Shown here in pieces: positions 8,173 through 15,967 of a stretch of 64,000 bases of DNA (position 1 is the stretch's first letter; the number at the start of each line of letters is the position of its first letter). The DNA comes from Bradyrhizobium lablabi (GTDB lineage Bacteria; Pseudomonadota; Alphaproteobacteria; Rhizobiales; Xanthobacteraceae), in NCBI RefSeq assembly GCF_001440475.1, contig NZ_LLYB01000134.1, positions 227,078 to 291,077 of the forward strand, in the 5' to 3' direction. A program made the position numbers and the translations under genes. The notes under the pieces are model-generated. The model did not search any database and was not told the origin of the DNA. It saw only the letters and a list, made by a program, of their open reading frames with translations.

Positions 8173-8203
8173 CCCTTCTCCCCGTTCTTCACGGGGAGAA
8201 GGT
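8173..8203 (+). terminator. hairpin after acyl-CoA dehydrogenase gene
   Basis: CCTTCTCCCCGT and ACGGGGAGAAGG form a 12-bp stem with a short loop, starting 8 bp after the stop codon. There is no T-run, so it may act as a stabilising or Rho-assisted hairpin rather than an intrinsic terminator. Confidence 0.55.
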
Positions 8204-8256
8204 CGGGATGAGGGGTTGCTTCCGCAAACGATGCCAGTTCTGCACCGCGCTGAACG

Positions 8257-8760
8257 ATGCCAATCAATCTCCGATCAGAATTTGGGCCCAATGAAGAGAT
8301 GAAGTTGCCCTATGATGAAGGTTCTGTCTTCTCGATCCCGCTCCGAGATGGCGGAGTTGCTCGAGGAGTTGTGGCGCGGAAGGCCCCAAAGGGCAGAGTG
8401 CTGCTCGGATATTTTTTTGGGCCACGACTGGAAAGAGAAGCCCCTGTAGCACTCGATGATCTCAGCCCTGATCGTGCACTGGCGAGCATTCGCTTTGGCG
8501 ACCTTCGATTGATCAAGGGACCATGGAGAGTCGTTGGCAGCATACCGGATTGGCAACGAGTCGACTGGCCAATGCCGAATTTTGTGAGACGCGATCCAAT
8601 ATCAGGGAAAGCCTGGTTGATCCGGTATTCTGACGTGGACCCGCTGAAAAGCGTTTCAGAACCGCTCTCGGACTACAACGATTTTGGGCATTTAGCCCGC
8701 GATGGCTTGTATGGCGCCGAAGCGGCGGAGATATGGATCTCTAAGCTTCTTGGCGAGTAG
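8257..8760 (+). CDS. orphan immunity protein 26 (Imm26)-like
   Basis: This is a protein of 167 residues (153 if the ATG at 8299 is used). The opening YDEGSVFSIPLRDGGVARGVVARKAPKGRVLLGYFFGP has the pattern of the Imm26 family: a small beta-barrel-like start, then a basic region and PMPNFVRRDPISGKAWLIRYSD. Members neutralise polymorphic-toxin effectors, but no toxin, effector or secretion gene is adjacent here. Base use is less GC-rich than its neighbours, with many A/T third positions, which suggests recent acquisition. The start is uncertain: 8257 is used, while 8299 (MKLPYDEG) fits the conserved domain better. Function as an immunity protein is inferred from family alone. Confidence 0.62.
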   Translation: MPINLRSEFGPNEEMKLPYDEGSVFSIPLRDGGVARGVVARKAPKGRVLLGYFFGPRLEREAPVALDDLSPDRALASIRFGDLRLIKGPWRVVGSIPDWQRVDWPMPNFVRRDPISGKAWLIRYSDVDPLKSVSEPLSDYNDFGHLARDGLYGAEAAEIWISKLLGE

Positions 8761-8765
8761 AACGG

Positions 8766-8842
8766 ACAAAGGCGCACAAGCGCCATGCCGCCGCTCGACT
8801 TGCACCCGCGTCGAATGGTGGGCACGCTACGCCTTGCCCACC
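8766..8842. repeat. Family B repeat, degenerate copy
   Basis: ACAAAGGCGCACAAGCGCCATG and, after about 25 bp, ATGGTGGGCACGCTACGCC with TTGCCCACCTA are imperfect family B arms. It begins 5 bp after the stop of the Imm26-like gene. Confidence 0.6.
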
Positions 8843-8860
8843 TAAGCGGAGCCTCGTTAC

Positions 8861-9481
8861 ATGCAATACGCCCCCAGCGACCTCAAACCCCGCGAGCGCT
8901 ACAAGGTGCTCACATCCTTCGTGCTGCCGCGGCCGATCGCATGGGTGACATCGATCGGACCTGCCGGCGTGGTCAATGCGGCGCCGTTCAGTTTCTTCAA
9001 CGTGTTCTGCGAGGATCCGCCGCTCTGCATGTTCGCCGCCAATCTGCGGCCCGACGGTCGGGTGAAGGATACCGTGATCAACATCCGCGCGACGAACGAA
9101 TTCGTGGTCAACATGACTGACGAAGCGTTGGCGCTCGCGATGCACGAGAGCAGCGGCGATTTTCCGCCCGATATCGGCGAGCCGGATTATCTGGACCTGA
9201 AGCTGGCGCCTTCGACGAAGATCGCGGTGCCGCGGCTGGCGGACGCGCCGTTTTCGATGGAGTGCAAGACCTGGAAGGAGATCGACGTCAACGGCGATCG
9301 CCTGCTGGTGATGGGCGAAGGCATCCACTTCCACATCCGCGACGAATTGTGGGATCACGCCGCGATGCGCGTGCACATGGATCGCTATCATCCGATCGGC
9401 CGCATGTTCGCGGATCGCTATTGCCGGACGGATGACCGCGTGGTGTTCCCGCCGGCGGAAGGGGCGAAGGCGGGGGCATAG
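8861..9481 (+). CDS. flavin reductase family (FMN-binding split-barrel) protein
   Basis: This soluble protein of 206 residues has the FMN-binding split barrel of the flavin reductase/DIM6-NTAB family. Conserved segments are RPIAWVTSIGPAGVVNAAPFSFFN near residues 24-47, then DTVINIRATNEFVVNM, and a C-terminal YHPIGRMFADRY. Such proteins reduce FMN with NAD(P)H for a monooxygenase partner or act as FMN-binding oxidoreductases. No partner monooxygenase is adjacent; the Baeyer-Villiger-type enzyme 4 kb away carries its own FAD. The first ATG at 8861 is used and starts at the conserved N-terminus. It ends 2 bp before a family B repeat. Confidence 0.85.
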   Translation: MQYAPSDLKPRERYKVLTSFVLPRPIAWVTSIGPAGVVNAAPFSFFNVFCEDPPLCMFAANLRPDGRVKDTVINIRATNEFVVNMTDEALALAMHESSGDFPPDIGEPDYLDLKLAPSTKIAVPRLADAPFSMECKTWKEIDVNGDRLLVMGEGIHFHIRDELWDHAAMRVHMDRYHPIGRMFADRYCRTDDRVVFPPAEGAKAGA

Positions 9482-9483
9482 TC

Positions 9484-9586
9484 CGTAGGGTGTGCAAAGG
9501 CGCGTTAGCGCCGTGTCCACCATCCTCTTGCATGAGAGCCGTTAGAATGGTGGGCACGGCGCAAGCGCGCCTTTGCCCACCCTACG
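9484..9586. repeat. Family B palindromic repeat that supplies a stop codon
   Basis: CGTAGGGTGTGCAAAGGCGCG and CGCGCCTTTGCCCACCCTACG are the outer arms, with inner GTGTCCACCAT and ATGGTGGGCAC. It starts 2 bp after the flavin reductase stop codon, and its last bases (CTA at 9582-9584) are the TAG stop codon of the minus-strand hydrolase gene. Confidence 0.88.
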
Positions 9587-10337
9587 AAACCGGCCGATGC
9601 GCGCGCAGGAAGGAGCGGATCTGGCGCACTGCCAGCGGCACCCTCTCCTTCGGCTCCTTCCACGGAAACAAACTCACCTCCGCGTTCGGCGCCAGCAGCG
9701 CGCTTTCCATCGCGACCGCATAAGGATGCGCCGGGATGTCGTCGGGCAGGATCAGTACTGGCGTCTGACATTGACGCACGAAATCGCGCGTCACCGTGAA
9801 CACGAAATCGGGATCCGTGCGGTACATCCGCGTCAGGAATTTCTCGGCCTGCTCCATCGTGATGTCGGGCCTGCGCTTTGTCAGTTCCGGTGCCCAGCCG
9901 GTCATGTTGTTATTGTAAAACAGGTCGCGCATTTCGGGGCGCGAACCTGAAGGCATTGCCAGCACGGCGGCAACCACACGGTCCGGTGCGCGCTTGATCA
10001 GATTCCAGATCAAGGGACCGCCGATGCAGAAGCCCAGCACCATGAACTTTTCGAAACCCAAATGATCCATCAGCGCGAGCTGGTCATCTGTGTGGGAATC
10101 CCAGGGGCGGTCGATCTCGAGCGGACCGGAGGATTGGCCGGGCGGCGCGTTGCGCAGGTCGTAGGCGACGCAGCGGTATTCGTCACCGAATTCCTTGATG
10201 GCGTTGAACGGCGGATAGTCGCCGGTGATGCCTGTTATGTTCGAGTTCAGCCCGCCGCCGGCGATCAGGAGCAGCGGAAAGCCGGAGCCGGCTTCCTCAT
10301 AGTGAATACGGACGGCGCCTTTCTCGAAAAAGCTCAT
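9582..10337 (-). CDS. alpha/beta-hydrolase fold protein with a Cys nucleophile
   Basis: This is a protein of 251 residues with the alpha/beta-hydrolase start (FPLLLIAGGGLNSN, then CVAYDLRNAPPGQSSG). The nucleophile elbow reads GFCIGG, so Cys replaces the usual Ser, as in dienelactone hydrolase. Asp is available in ILPDDIPAHPY, but the C-terminal region that normally has GxGH reads SLFPWKEPKERV, so the catalytic His is not in its usual place. It may be a non-classical hydrolase or have another role. The ATG at 10337 begins MSFFEKG; the open frame upstream to 10412 encodes Arg-rich non-family sequence. The stop codon lies inside a family B repeat. It is 22 bp downstream of the GST gene, same strand. 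Confidence 0.82.
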   Translation of the reverse strand: MSFFEKGAVRIHYEEAGSGFPLLLIAGGGLNSNITGITGDYPPFNAIKEFGDEYRCVAYDLRNAPPGQSSGPLEIDRPWDSHTDDQLALMDHLGFEKFMVLGFCIGGPLIWNLIKRAPDRVVAAVLAMPSGSRPEMRDLFYNNNMTGWAPELTKRRPDITMEQAEKFLTRMYRTDPDFVFTVTRDFVRQCQTPVLILPDDIPAHPYAVAMESALLAPNAEVSLFPWKEPKERVPLAVRQIRSFLRAHRPVS

Positions 10338-10359
10338 GGCGTTTCCCCTTGCCTGCGCT

Positions 10360-11253
10360 CTACGCCTTCGCCGGCTCGCCGATCTTGTCCTGCGTCTTCG
10401 TATCGAAATCACTGGCCTCGTGCCGCTCGTGCAACTGGCTCGCCGGATCGCCCGAGATGCGGTTGACCATGCGACCGCGCTTCACGGCCGGGCGCTTGGC
10501 GATCGCATCGGTCCAGCGCTGCACGTTCTTGTATTCGTGCACCGAGAGAAACTCGCCGGCGCCGTAGACCAGGCCCTTGGCCAGCGCGCCGTACCACGGC
10601 CAGGTCGCCATGTCGGCGATGGTGTAGTCCTTGCCGGCGAGAAATTCATTGTCGGCCAGGCGGCGGTCGAGAACATCGAGCTGGCGCTTCACCTCCATCG
10701 CGTAGCGGTCGATCGCGTATTCGATCTTGGTCGGCGCGTAGGCGTAGAAATGGCCAAAGCCGCCGCCGAGAAACGGCGCGCTGCCCATCTGCCAGAACAG
10801 CCAGGACAGGCATTCCGCCCGCGCTTCACCGCTCGTCGGCAGGAAGGCGCCGAACTTTTCGGCCAGATGCATCAGGATCGCGCCGGATTCGAACACCCGG
10901 ATCGGGGTCGGTCCGCTGCGGTCCATCAGCGCGGGAATCTTCGAGTTCGGATTGACGGAGACAAAGCCGCTGCCGAACTGGTTGCCGTCGATCTTGATCA
11001 GCCAGGCGTCGTATTCCGCGCCGCTATGGCCGGCGGCCAGCAGCTCCTCGAACATCACGGTGACCTTGACGCCGTTCGGCGTCGCCAGCGAATAGAGCTG
11101 GAACGGATGCCGGCCGACTGGCAATTCCGCCTCATGCGTGGGACCGGCGATCGGGCGATTAATGGCGGCGAATTGGCCACCGCTTGCCTTGTTCCAGGTC
11201 CAGACTTTTGGCGGGGTATATTCGGCGGGTTCGTTTACGGGGGCGTCGGTCAT
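10360..11253 (-). CDS. yghU: glutathione S-transferase / disulfide-bond oxidoreductase YghU-like
   Basis: This cytosolic protein of 297 residues is close to the length of E. coli YghU (288). The N-terminal extension with YTPPKVWTWNKASGGQFAAINRP, the thioredoxin-like domain with VNPNSKIPALMD and VFESGAILMHLAEKFG, and the helical C-terminal domain follow the family order. YghU binds two glutathione molecules and reduces disulfides and organic hydroperoxides. The C-terminal tail is charged (HERHEASDFDTKTQDK). The minus-strand neighbour 22 bp downstream is the Cys-nucleophile hydrolase, so the two probably form one transcript. A family B repeat lies just before the start, in the divergent spacer. 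Confidence 0.9.
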   Translation of the reverse strand: MTDAPVNEPAEYTPPKVWTWNKASGGQFAAINRPIAGPTHEAELPVGRHPFQLYSLATPNGVKVTVMFEELLAAGHSGAEYDAWLIKIDGNQFGSGFVSVNPNSKIPALMDRSGPTPIRVFESGAILMHLAEKFGAFLPTSGEARAECLSWLFWQMGSAPFLGGGFGHFYAYAPTKIEYAIDRYAMEVKRQLDVLDRRLADNEFLAGKDYTIADMATWPWYGALAKGLVYGAGEFLSVHEYKNVQRWTDAIAKRPAVKRGRMVNRISGDPASQLHERHEASDFDTKTQDKIGEPAKA

Positions 11254-11271
11254 TTCTTTTTATCTCCAGAG

Positions 11272-11363
11272 CCGCAGGGTGGGCAAAGGCTCGCTTGCGC
11301 CATGCCTACCACGCAAATGTGCGTGTTGCATATGGTGGCCACAACCCGCCTTGCCTACCCTAC
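11272..11363. repeat. Family B repeat in a divergent spacer, degenerate
   Basis: GCAGGGTGGGCAAAGGC and GCCTTGCCTACCCTACA are the arms, with inner CATGCCTACCA. It lies between the yghU-like gene and the aminotransferase gene, an unusual position since most copies lie after stop codons. Confidence 0.7.
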
Positions 11364-11474
11364 ATATCTGCGTGATGGGCCCCCGGCCGCAGATGTACTC
11401 GGAGCAATGCTTCTGTGGCTGGCGTAGCAGAGATCGGCCATAATGGATGTGTCGCTACAGCAGAGACCTTCCAG

Positions 11475-12626
11475 ATGCTCCCATCACAGCGCGCCTTGTT
11501 CGAGATACCGCGCCAGGTTTGCTACCTCAATGCCGCCTCCTACAGCCCGCTGCCGCTTCGAACCCTGGAGGCCGGGCGATCAGCGGTTCTTCGCAAGGGC
11601 ACGCCATGGACGCTCGAGGCCTCCTTCGCCAGCCAGCAGAATGAGCGCGCGCGCCTTGCGGCCGCCCGGCTGATCAATGCCGAGGCTTCCGATATCGCGC
11701 TGATCCCCTCGATCAGCTACGGCGTTGCGACGGCCGCGAAGATCCTGCCGATCGCCCGCGGCACGCGCGTGATCGTGCTGGAGAACGATCATTCCTCGCC
11801 GGTGCTCGAATGGCAGACGCGGGCCGAGGCGGAAGGATTTTCCGTCGAGACGGTTCGACAACCTGACGATGGCGACTGGACATCGGCGGTGCTTGCCGCG
11901 ATCGAACGATCCGGCGCACCGCGGGTCAGCCTGGCCTCGATCTCATCGGTGCACTGGTCGGACGGCGGGCTGATCGATGTCGAGAAGGTAGGCGCGGCAC
12001 TGCGGCGACAGGGCGCGGCCTTCCTTGTCGACACGACGCAGAGCACCGGCGTACTGACGACCGACGTGAAGCGTCTCGACCCGGATTTTGTGATCTTCCC
12101 GACCTATAAATGGCTGCTCGGCCCTTACGGCCGCGCCTTTCTCTATGTCGCCAAACGCCACCAAGGCGGAATCCCGCTCGAGCAGACCGCGTCCGGCCGC
12201 CGCAACGTGCGCGCCGAGAACGCGGTTTATTTCACCGATCCCGGTTACGTCGGCGATGCCCGTCGCTACGACATGGGCGAGCGCGATTATTTCATCTCGA
12301 TGGAGATGGCCTCGATCGGCATGGAGATGATGGCCGACTGGGGCGCGCCAGCCATCGAGCAACGCCTCACGATGCTCACCGAGCGGATCGCGGCGGGCGT
12401 GCGCGGCCTCGGTGTCGGCGTGCCCGAGCTTCGTCTGCGCAGCCCGCATGTTTTGAGTCTCGCCTTCAAGGGCGGAATGCCGACGGGGTTGATCGAGGGC
12501 ATGGCAAGCGAGGGCGTCTACGTCGCGCCGCGTTTGGGCCGCATGCGCGTGTCGCCGCACGTCTATAATGACGAAGCCGACGCCGACCGGTTCGTTGAGG
12601 TATTGAGTAGGCGGCTGCGCGCGTGA
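11475..12626 (+). CDS. aminotransferase class V-fold PLP-dependent enzyme
   Basis: This PLP enzyme of 383 residues belongs to the cysteine-desulfurase/kynureninase-like fold. Seen motifs are the start CYLNAASYSPLPLRTLEAG, the SISSVHWSDGGLIDVEKVG strand with the PLP-binding Asp region, QSTGVLTTDV, and the Schiff-base lysine in TYKWLLGPYGRAF. The substrate cannot be assigned; some relatives are selenocysteine-lyase- or isopenicillin-epimerase-like. The ATG at 11475 begins MLPSQRALFEIP as in relatives that I recall. A GTG at 11415 in the same frame, with CGGAG upstream, is an alternative. It ends 2 bp before a family B repeat. Confidence 0.88.
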   Translation: MLPSQRALFEIPRQVCYLNAASYSPLPLRTLEAGRSAVLRKGTPWTLEASFASQQNERARLAAARLINAEASDIALIPSISYGVATAAKILPIARGTRVIVLENDHSSPVLEWQTRAEAEGFSVETVRQPDDGDWTSAVLAAIERSGAPRVSLASISSVHWSDGGLIDVEKVGAALRRQGAAFLVDTTQSTGVLTTDVKRLDPDFVIFPTYKWLLGPYGRAFLYVAKRHQGGIPLEQTASGRRNVRAENAVYFTDPGYVGDARRYDMGERDYFISMEMASIGMEMMADWGAPAIEQRLTMLTERIAAGVRGLGVGVPELRLRSPHVLSLAFKGGMPTGLIEGMASEGVYVAPRLGRMRVSPHVYNDEADADRFVEVLSRRLRA

Positions 12627-12628
12627 TG

Positions 12629-12720
12629 CGTAGGGTGGGCAAAGGCGCACTTGCGCCGTGCCCACCATGTTCATGTCATGCCGCAAGATGGTGGGCACGC
12701 TGCGCTTTGCCCACCCTACG
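12629..12720. repeat. Family B palindromic repeat
   Basis: CGTAGGGTGGGCAAAG and its inverted counterpart CTTTGCCCACCCTACG are perfect outer arms. It begins 2 bp after the aminotransferase stop codon. Confidence 0.9.
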
Positions 12721-12733
12721 AGTTCACATTTGC

Positions 12734-12818
12734 CGTCATTGCGAGGAGCGAAGCGACGAAGCAATCCATTCTTTCTTTGCGTGGTGAGATGGATTGCTTC
12801 GCTTCGCTCGCAATGACG
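12734..12818. repeat. Family A palindromic repeat
   Basis: CGTCATTGCGAGGAGCGAAG and CTTCGCTCGCAATGACG arms enclose AGCAATCCATTC and GATGGATTGCTTC. It ends 4 bp from the stop codon of the monooxygenase gene, so a B and an A copy together fill this convergent gap. Confidence 0.9.
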
Positions 12819-12822
12819 ACAC

Positions 12823-14481
12823 CTAGGACGCCACCATCTCGCGCGGCTGCTCAGCCCGCTCCATCACAAAGCCCTCATACCCCTTGGCCGCAACGTCGTT
12901 GCAGATCTGTCGGTAAGGCCCCACCCCTCCGATATAGGGCATGAAGATGCGTGGCTTGCCGGGGACGTTGGCGCCCATGTACCAGGAATTGGCCTGCGGA
13001 TAGAGCGTGGTGGCGGCGACCTCGTTGACGTGAGCGACCCATTTGTCCTCCGCGTCGACTGTCGCCTCCATGGTGTCGAGGCCGCAGTCGCGCAAATACG
13101 CCATGCAATCGCTGATCCAGTCGACATGCTGCTCGATCGAGACGATCATGTTCGACAGCACCGACGGACTGCCGGGGCCGGTGACGACGAAGAGATTGGG
13201 GAAGCCGGCGCTCATCAGGCCGAGATAGGTGCGCGGGCCGGCGGCCCATTTTTGATTGAGCGTCTGCCCGCCGCGCCCCCTGATGTCGATCTTCGCCACC
13301 GATCCCGTCATCGCGTCAAAGCCGGTCGCGAGCACGAGTGCATCGACTTCGTAATCCCTGCCCGCGACGCGCACCGCGCTTTCGGTGATCTCCTCGATCG
13401 GATTCGATTTGATATCGACCAGCGTCACGTTCGGGCGATTGAAGGTCGCGAAATAATCCGTGTCGATGCAGATGCGCTTCGAGCCGATCGGATGGTTGTT
13501 CGGCTGCAACAGCTTCGCCGTTTCTGGATCGTTGACGACCTCGGCGATCTTGCCGCGGACGAAATCGGCGGCGGTGTCGTTGGCGGCCTTGTCCAGCGCG
13601 AGGTTATTATAGACCGACATGAAGGTGAGCCCGCCGCGATTCCAGCGCGCCTCGTACTTCGCGCGGCGCTCGTTGCCGCCGTCATCGAGCGCGCCGCGGT
13701 CGGGCATTTCGGTATAGATGCCGTTCTTCGCGACTTCGCGCGCGAAGCGCCTGATCTCGGGATAGTTGTCGCGAAATTTCTGCCGCTCTTCCTCGGTCAG
13801 CGGCGCGTTGCGGGCGGGAATGGAGAAGTTCGCGGTGCGCTGGAAGACCGTGAGCTGGCTCGCTTGCTCGGCAATAGCAGGCACCGACTGGATGCCCGAC
13901 GATCCGGTGCCGATCACGCCGACGCGCTGGCCGGTGAAATCGACTTCCTCATGCGGCCAGTGACCGGTGTGGTAGACCTTGCCCTTGAAGCGATCGAGGC
14001 CCTTGATCTCGGGCATCCGCGCGTTCGACAGGCAGCCGGTGGCGAGCACGACGAATTTTGCCGTCACCGTCCTGCCGTCCGAAGTCGAGACCGACCAGAG
14101 ATTGGTGGCCTCGTCGAACGCGGCGCGCTCGACACGGGTATTGAACTGGATGTCCCTTCGCAAATCGAAGCGGTCGGCGACGTGGTTGGCGTATTTCAAA
14201 ATCTCCGGCTGCGGCGCGTAGCGCTCGCTCCAGTCCCATTCCTGCTGCAGCTCTTCCGAAAACGAATAGGAGTACTGCATGCTCTCGACGTCGCAGCGCG
14301 CGCCGGGATAGCGGTTCCAGTACCAGGTGCCGCCGACGCCCGAGCCCTGCTCATAGACCCGCGCCGTCGTCCCCTGCCCGCGCAGCCGGTGCAGCATATA
14401 CATGCCGGCAAAGCCCGCACCGACCACGACGACGTCGTAGCTCTCGGACGATTTGGCGGTAACGGAAGGCGTAGCGGACAT
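12823..14481 (-). CDS. Baeyer-Villiger-type flavin monooxygenase
   Basis: This FAD/NADPH monooxygenase has 552 residues. The first Rossmann motif GAGFAG lies near residue 20. The Baeyer-Villiger fingerprint FxGxxxHxxxW[P/D] is met exactly by FKGKVYHTGHWP, and the second Rossmann motif is GTGSSG. It should convert a ketone to an ester or lactone, as cyclohexanone or acetone monooxygenases do; the substrate is unknown. The ATG at 14479-14481 (MSATPS) is preferred over upstream ATGs because the Rossmann motif then has the family spacing. It is divergent from the nitronate monooxygenase gene across 218 bp, so the two may be co-regulated. Confidence 0.93.
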   Translation of the reverse strand: MSATPSVTAKSSESYDVVVVGAGFAGMYMLHRLRGQGTTARVYEQGSGVGGTWYWNRYPGARCDVESMQYSYSFSEELQQEWDWSERYAPQPEILKYANHVADRFDLRRDIQFNTRVERAAFDEATNLWSVSTSDGRTVTAKFVVLATGCLSNARMPEIKGLDRFKGKVYHTGHWPHEEVDFTGQRVGVIGTGSSGIQSVPAIAEQASQLTVFQRTANFSIPARNAPLTEEERQKFRDNYPEIRRFAREVAKNGIYTEMPDRGALDDGGNERRAKYEARWNRGGLTFMSVYNNLALDKAANDTAADFVRGKIAEVVNDPETAKLLQPNNHPIGSKRICIDTDYFATFNRPNVTLVDIKSNPIEEITESAVRVAGRDYEVDALVLATGFDAMTGSVAKIDIRGRGGQTLNQKWAAGPRTYLGLMSAGFPNLFVVTGPGSPSVLSNMIVSIEQHVDWISDCMAYLRDCGLDTMEATVDAEDKWVAHVNEVAATTLYPQANSWYMGANVPGKPRIFMPYIGGVGPYRQICNDVAAKGYEGFVMERAEQPREMVAS

Positions 14482-14699
14482 GAGGGCTCCCTGAAAGATT
14501 ATCTGTTTGCCCGTCAGCATTCTCTCGATAGCGTCAAAGCGCAAGACGCAAATCGACGGCATGGCATTGCATATTTTGCGCGGTGGAATGTTTGCTCCTC
14601 ATGGCGAGGGCAAGGCCGCTTGGCATGCAAGCCTCCAATAGGCTAGCGTCTCAGAAAGCCGAGCAGCAATCTGGAATGCTGCCGCCGGGAGGACAAGCC

Positions 14700-15833
14700 A
14701 TGAAATCGCCGATCTGCGACATGCTGGGAATTGAGTTTCCGTTGCTCGCCTTCAGCCATTGCCGCGACGTCGTCGCCGCCGTCAGCCGTGCCGGCGGCTT
14801 TGGCGTGCTGGGCGCGACGGCGCACTCGCCTGAAACCATCGAGCAGGAATTGAAATGGATCGATGATCACACCGACGGCAAGCCCTATGGGCTCGACGTG
14901 CTGATCCCCGAGAACATTTCGACCGCGGGCGAAAAGGACGTCACCTGGAAGAGCCTGGAGGCGCGGATCTCGCCGCAGCATCGCGACTTCACCCGCAACC
15001 TCCTGAAGAAATACGGCATCGAGCTGACGACGACCAACGTCGCCGACAACCAGCCGCAGCCGTTCGATGCGCAGCGCGCGCTCGACGTTCTCGAGGTTTC
15101 ATTCCGTCACCCGATCAAGCTGATCGCGAACGCGCTCGGCGTGCCGCCCAGGCAGATGATCGACATGGGCCGCAAGCACGGCGTGCCGGTCGCGGCGCTC
15201 GTCGGCTCGAAGGAACACGCGCTGCGGCAAGTCGCCGCCGGCGTCGATATTCTGGTGGCGCAGGGCACCGAGGCCGGCGGCCATTGCGGCGAAGTGTCGA
15301 CCATGGTGCTGGTGCCCGAAGTGATCAAGGCGATCAGGCCGGTGCGCGACGTGCCGGTGCTGGCCGCGGGTGGCATCATGACGGGACGGCAGATGGCGGC
15401 CTGCATGGCGATGGGCGCGGCCGGCGCCTGGACCGGATCGGTGTGGCTGGCGACGGTGGAATCCGAGACCACCGAAATCTTCCGCGAGAAGATGATCGCG
15501 GCCTCCTCGCGCGACGCGGTGCGCTCCAAGGGCCGCACCGGCAAGCCGGCGCGGCAATTGCGGTCGGTGTGGACGGATGCGTGGGACCGCGGGCCGGATA
15601 GTCCCGGCGCGTTGCCGATGCCGCTGCAAAGCATCATCAGCCGCGACGCCTTCAACTCGATCGACCGCGCCGCGGCCGCCGGCAATGTGCAGGCGCGCGA
15701 TCTCGTCAGCTATTTCGTCGGACAGGGCGTCGGCCTGATCGACAGCGTGAAATCGGCCGGCGCGGTGGTGCAGGAGTTCAAGGAAGATTTTGCCGATGCC
15801 GTGGAGCATATGAATATGCTGATGGAGGAGTGA
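14700..15833 (+). CDS. nitronate monooxygenase family protein
   Basis: This is an FMN-dependent TIM-barrel protein of 377 residues. Recognisable segments are CDMLGIEFPLLAFSHCRDVVAAVSRAGGFGVLGA at the start, VAQGTEAGGHCGE with the catalytic His, and VLAAGGIMTGRQMAACMAMGAAG for FMN phosphate binding. Members oxidise alkyl nitronates such as propionate-3-nitronate, or act on enoyl substrates. The ATG at 14700 follows GGGAGGACAAGCC; the open frame upstream is not conserved. Divergent neighbour: the Baeyer-Villiger-type enzyme. A family B repeat starts 10 bp after the stop codon. Confidence 0.9.
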   Translation: MKSPICDMLGIEFPLLAFSHCRDVVAAVSRAGGFGVLGATAHSPETIEQELKWIDDHTDGKPYGLDVLIPENISTAGEKDVTWKSLEARISPQHRDFTRNLLKKYGIELTTTNVADNQPQPFDAQRALDVLEVSFRHPIKLIANALGVPPRQMIDMGRKHGVPVAALVGSKEHALRQVAAGVDILVAQGTEAGGHCGEVSTMVLVPEVIKAIRPVRDVPVLAAGGIMTGRQMAACMAMGAAGAWTGSVWLATVESETTEIFREKMIAASSRDAVRSKGRTGKPARQLRSVWTDAWDRGPDSPGALPMPLQSIISRDAFNSIDRAAAAGNVQARDLVSYFVGQGVGLIDSVKSAGAVVQEFKEDFADAVEHMNMLMEE

Positions 15834-15843
15834 CCTCCACTCC

Positions 15844-15934
15844 CGTAGGGTGGGCAAAGCGAAGCGTGCCCACCATTCCCGAGCAAGACGTTAGATGGTG
15901 GGCACGGCGCTAGCGCGCCTTTGCCCACCCTACG
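15844..15934. repeat. Family B palindromic repeat
   Basis: CGTAGGGTGGGCAAAG and CTTTGCCCACCCTACG outer arms are complete. The copy separates the nitronate monooxygenase gene from the thiolase-like gene on the same strand. Confidence 0.9.
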
Positions 15935-15967
15935 AGTTCGAATTTCTGGAAAGCGAAACAAGAAAAA

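Noticed and set aside
6816..8291. Long open frame on the minus strand opposite the acyl-CoA dehydrogenase gene
   Set aside because: It is an antisense frame kept open by high GC; it has no family motif and is rich in His, Arg and Ala. The plus-strand gene has strong motifs and a ribosome-binding site.
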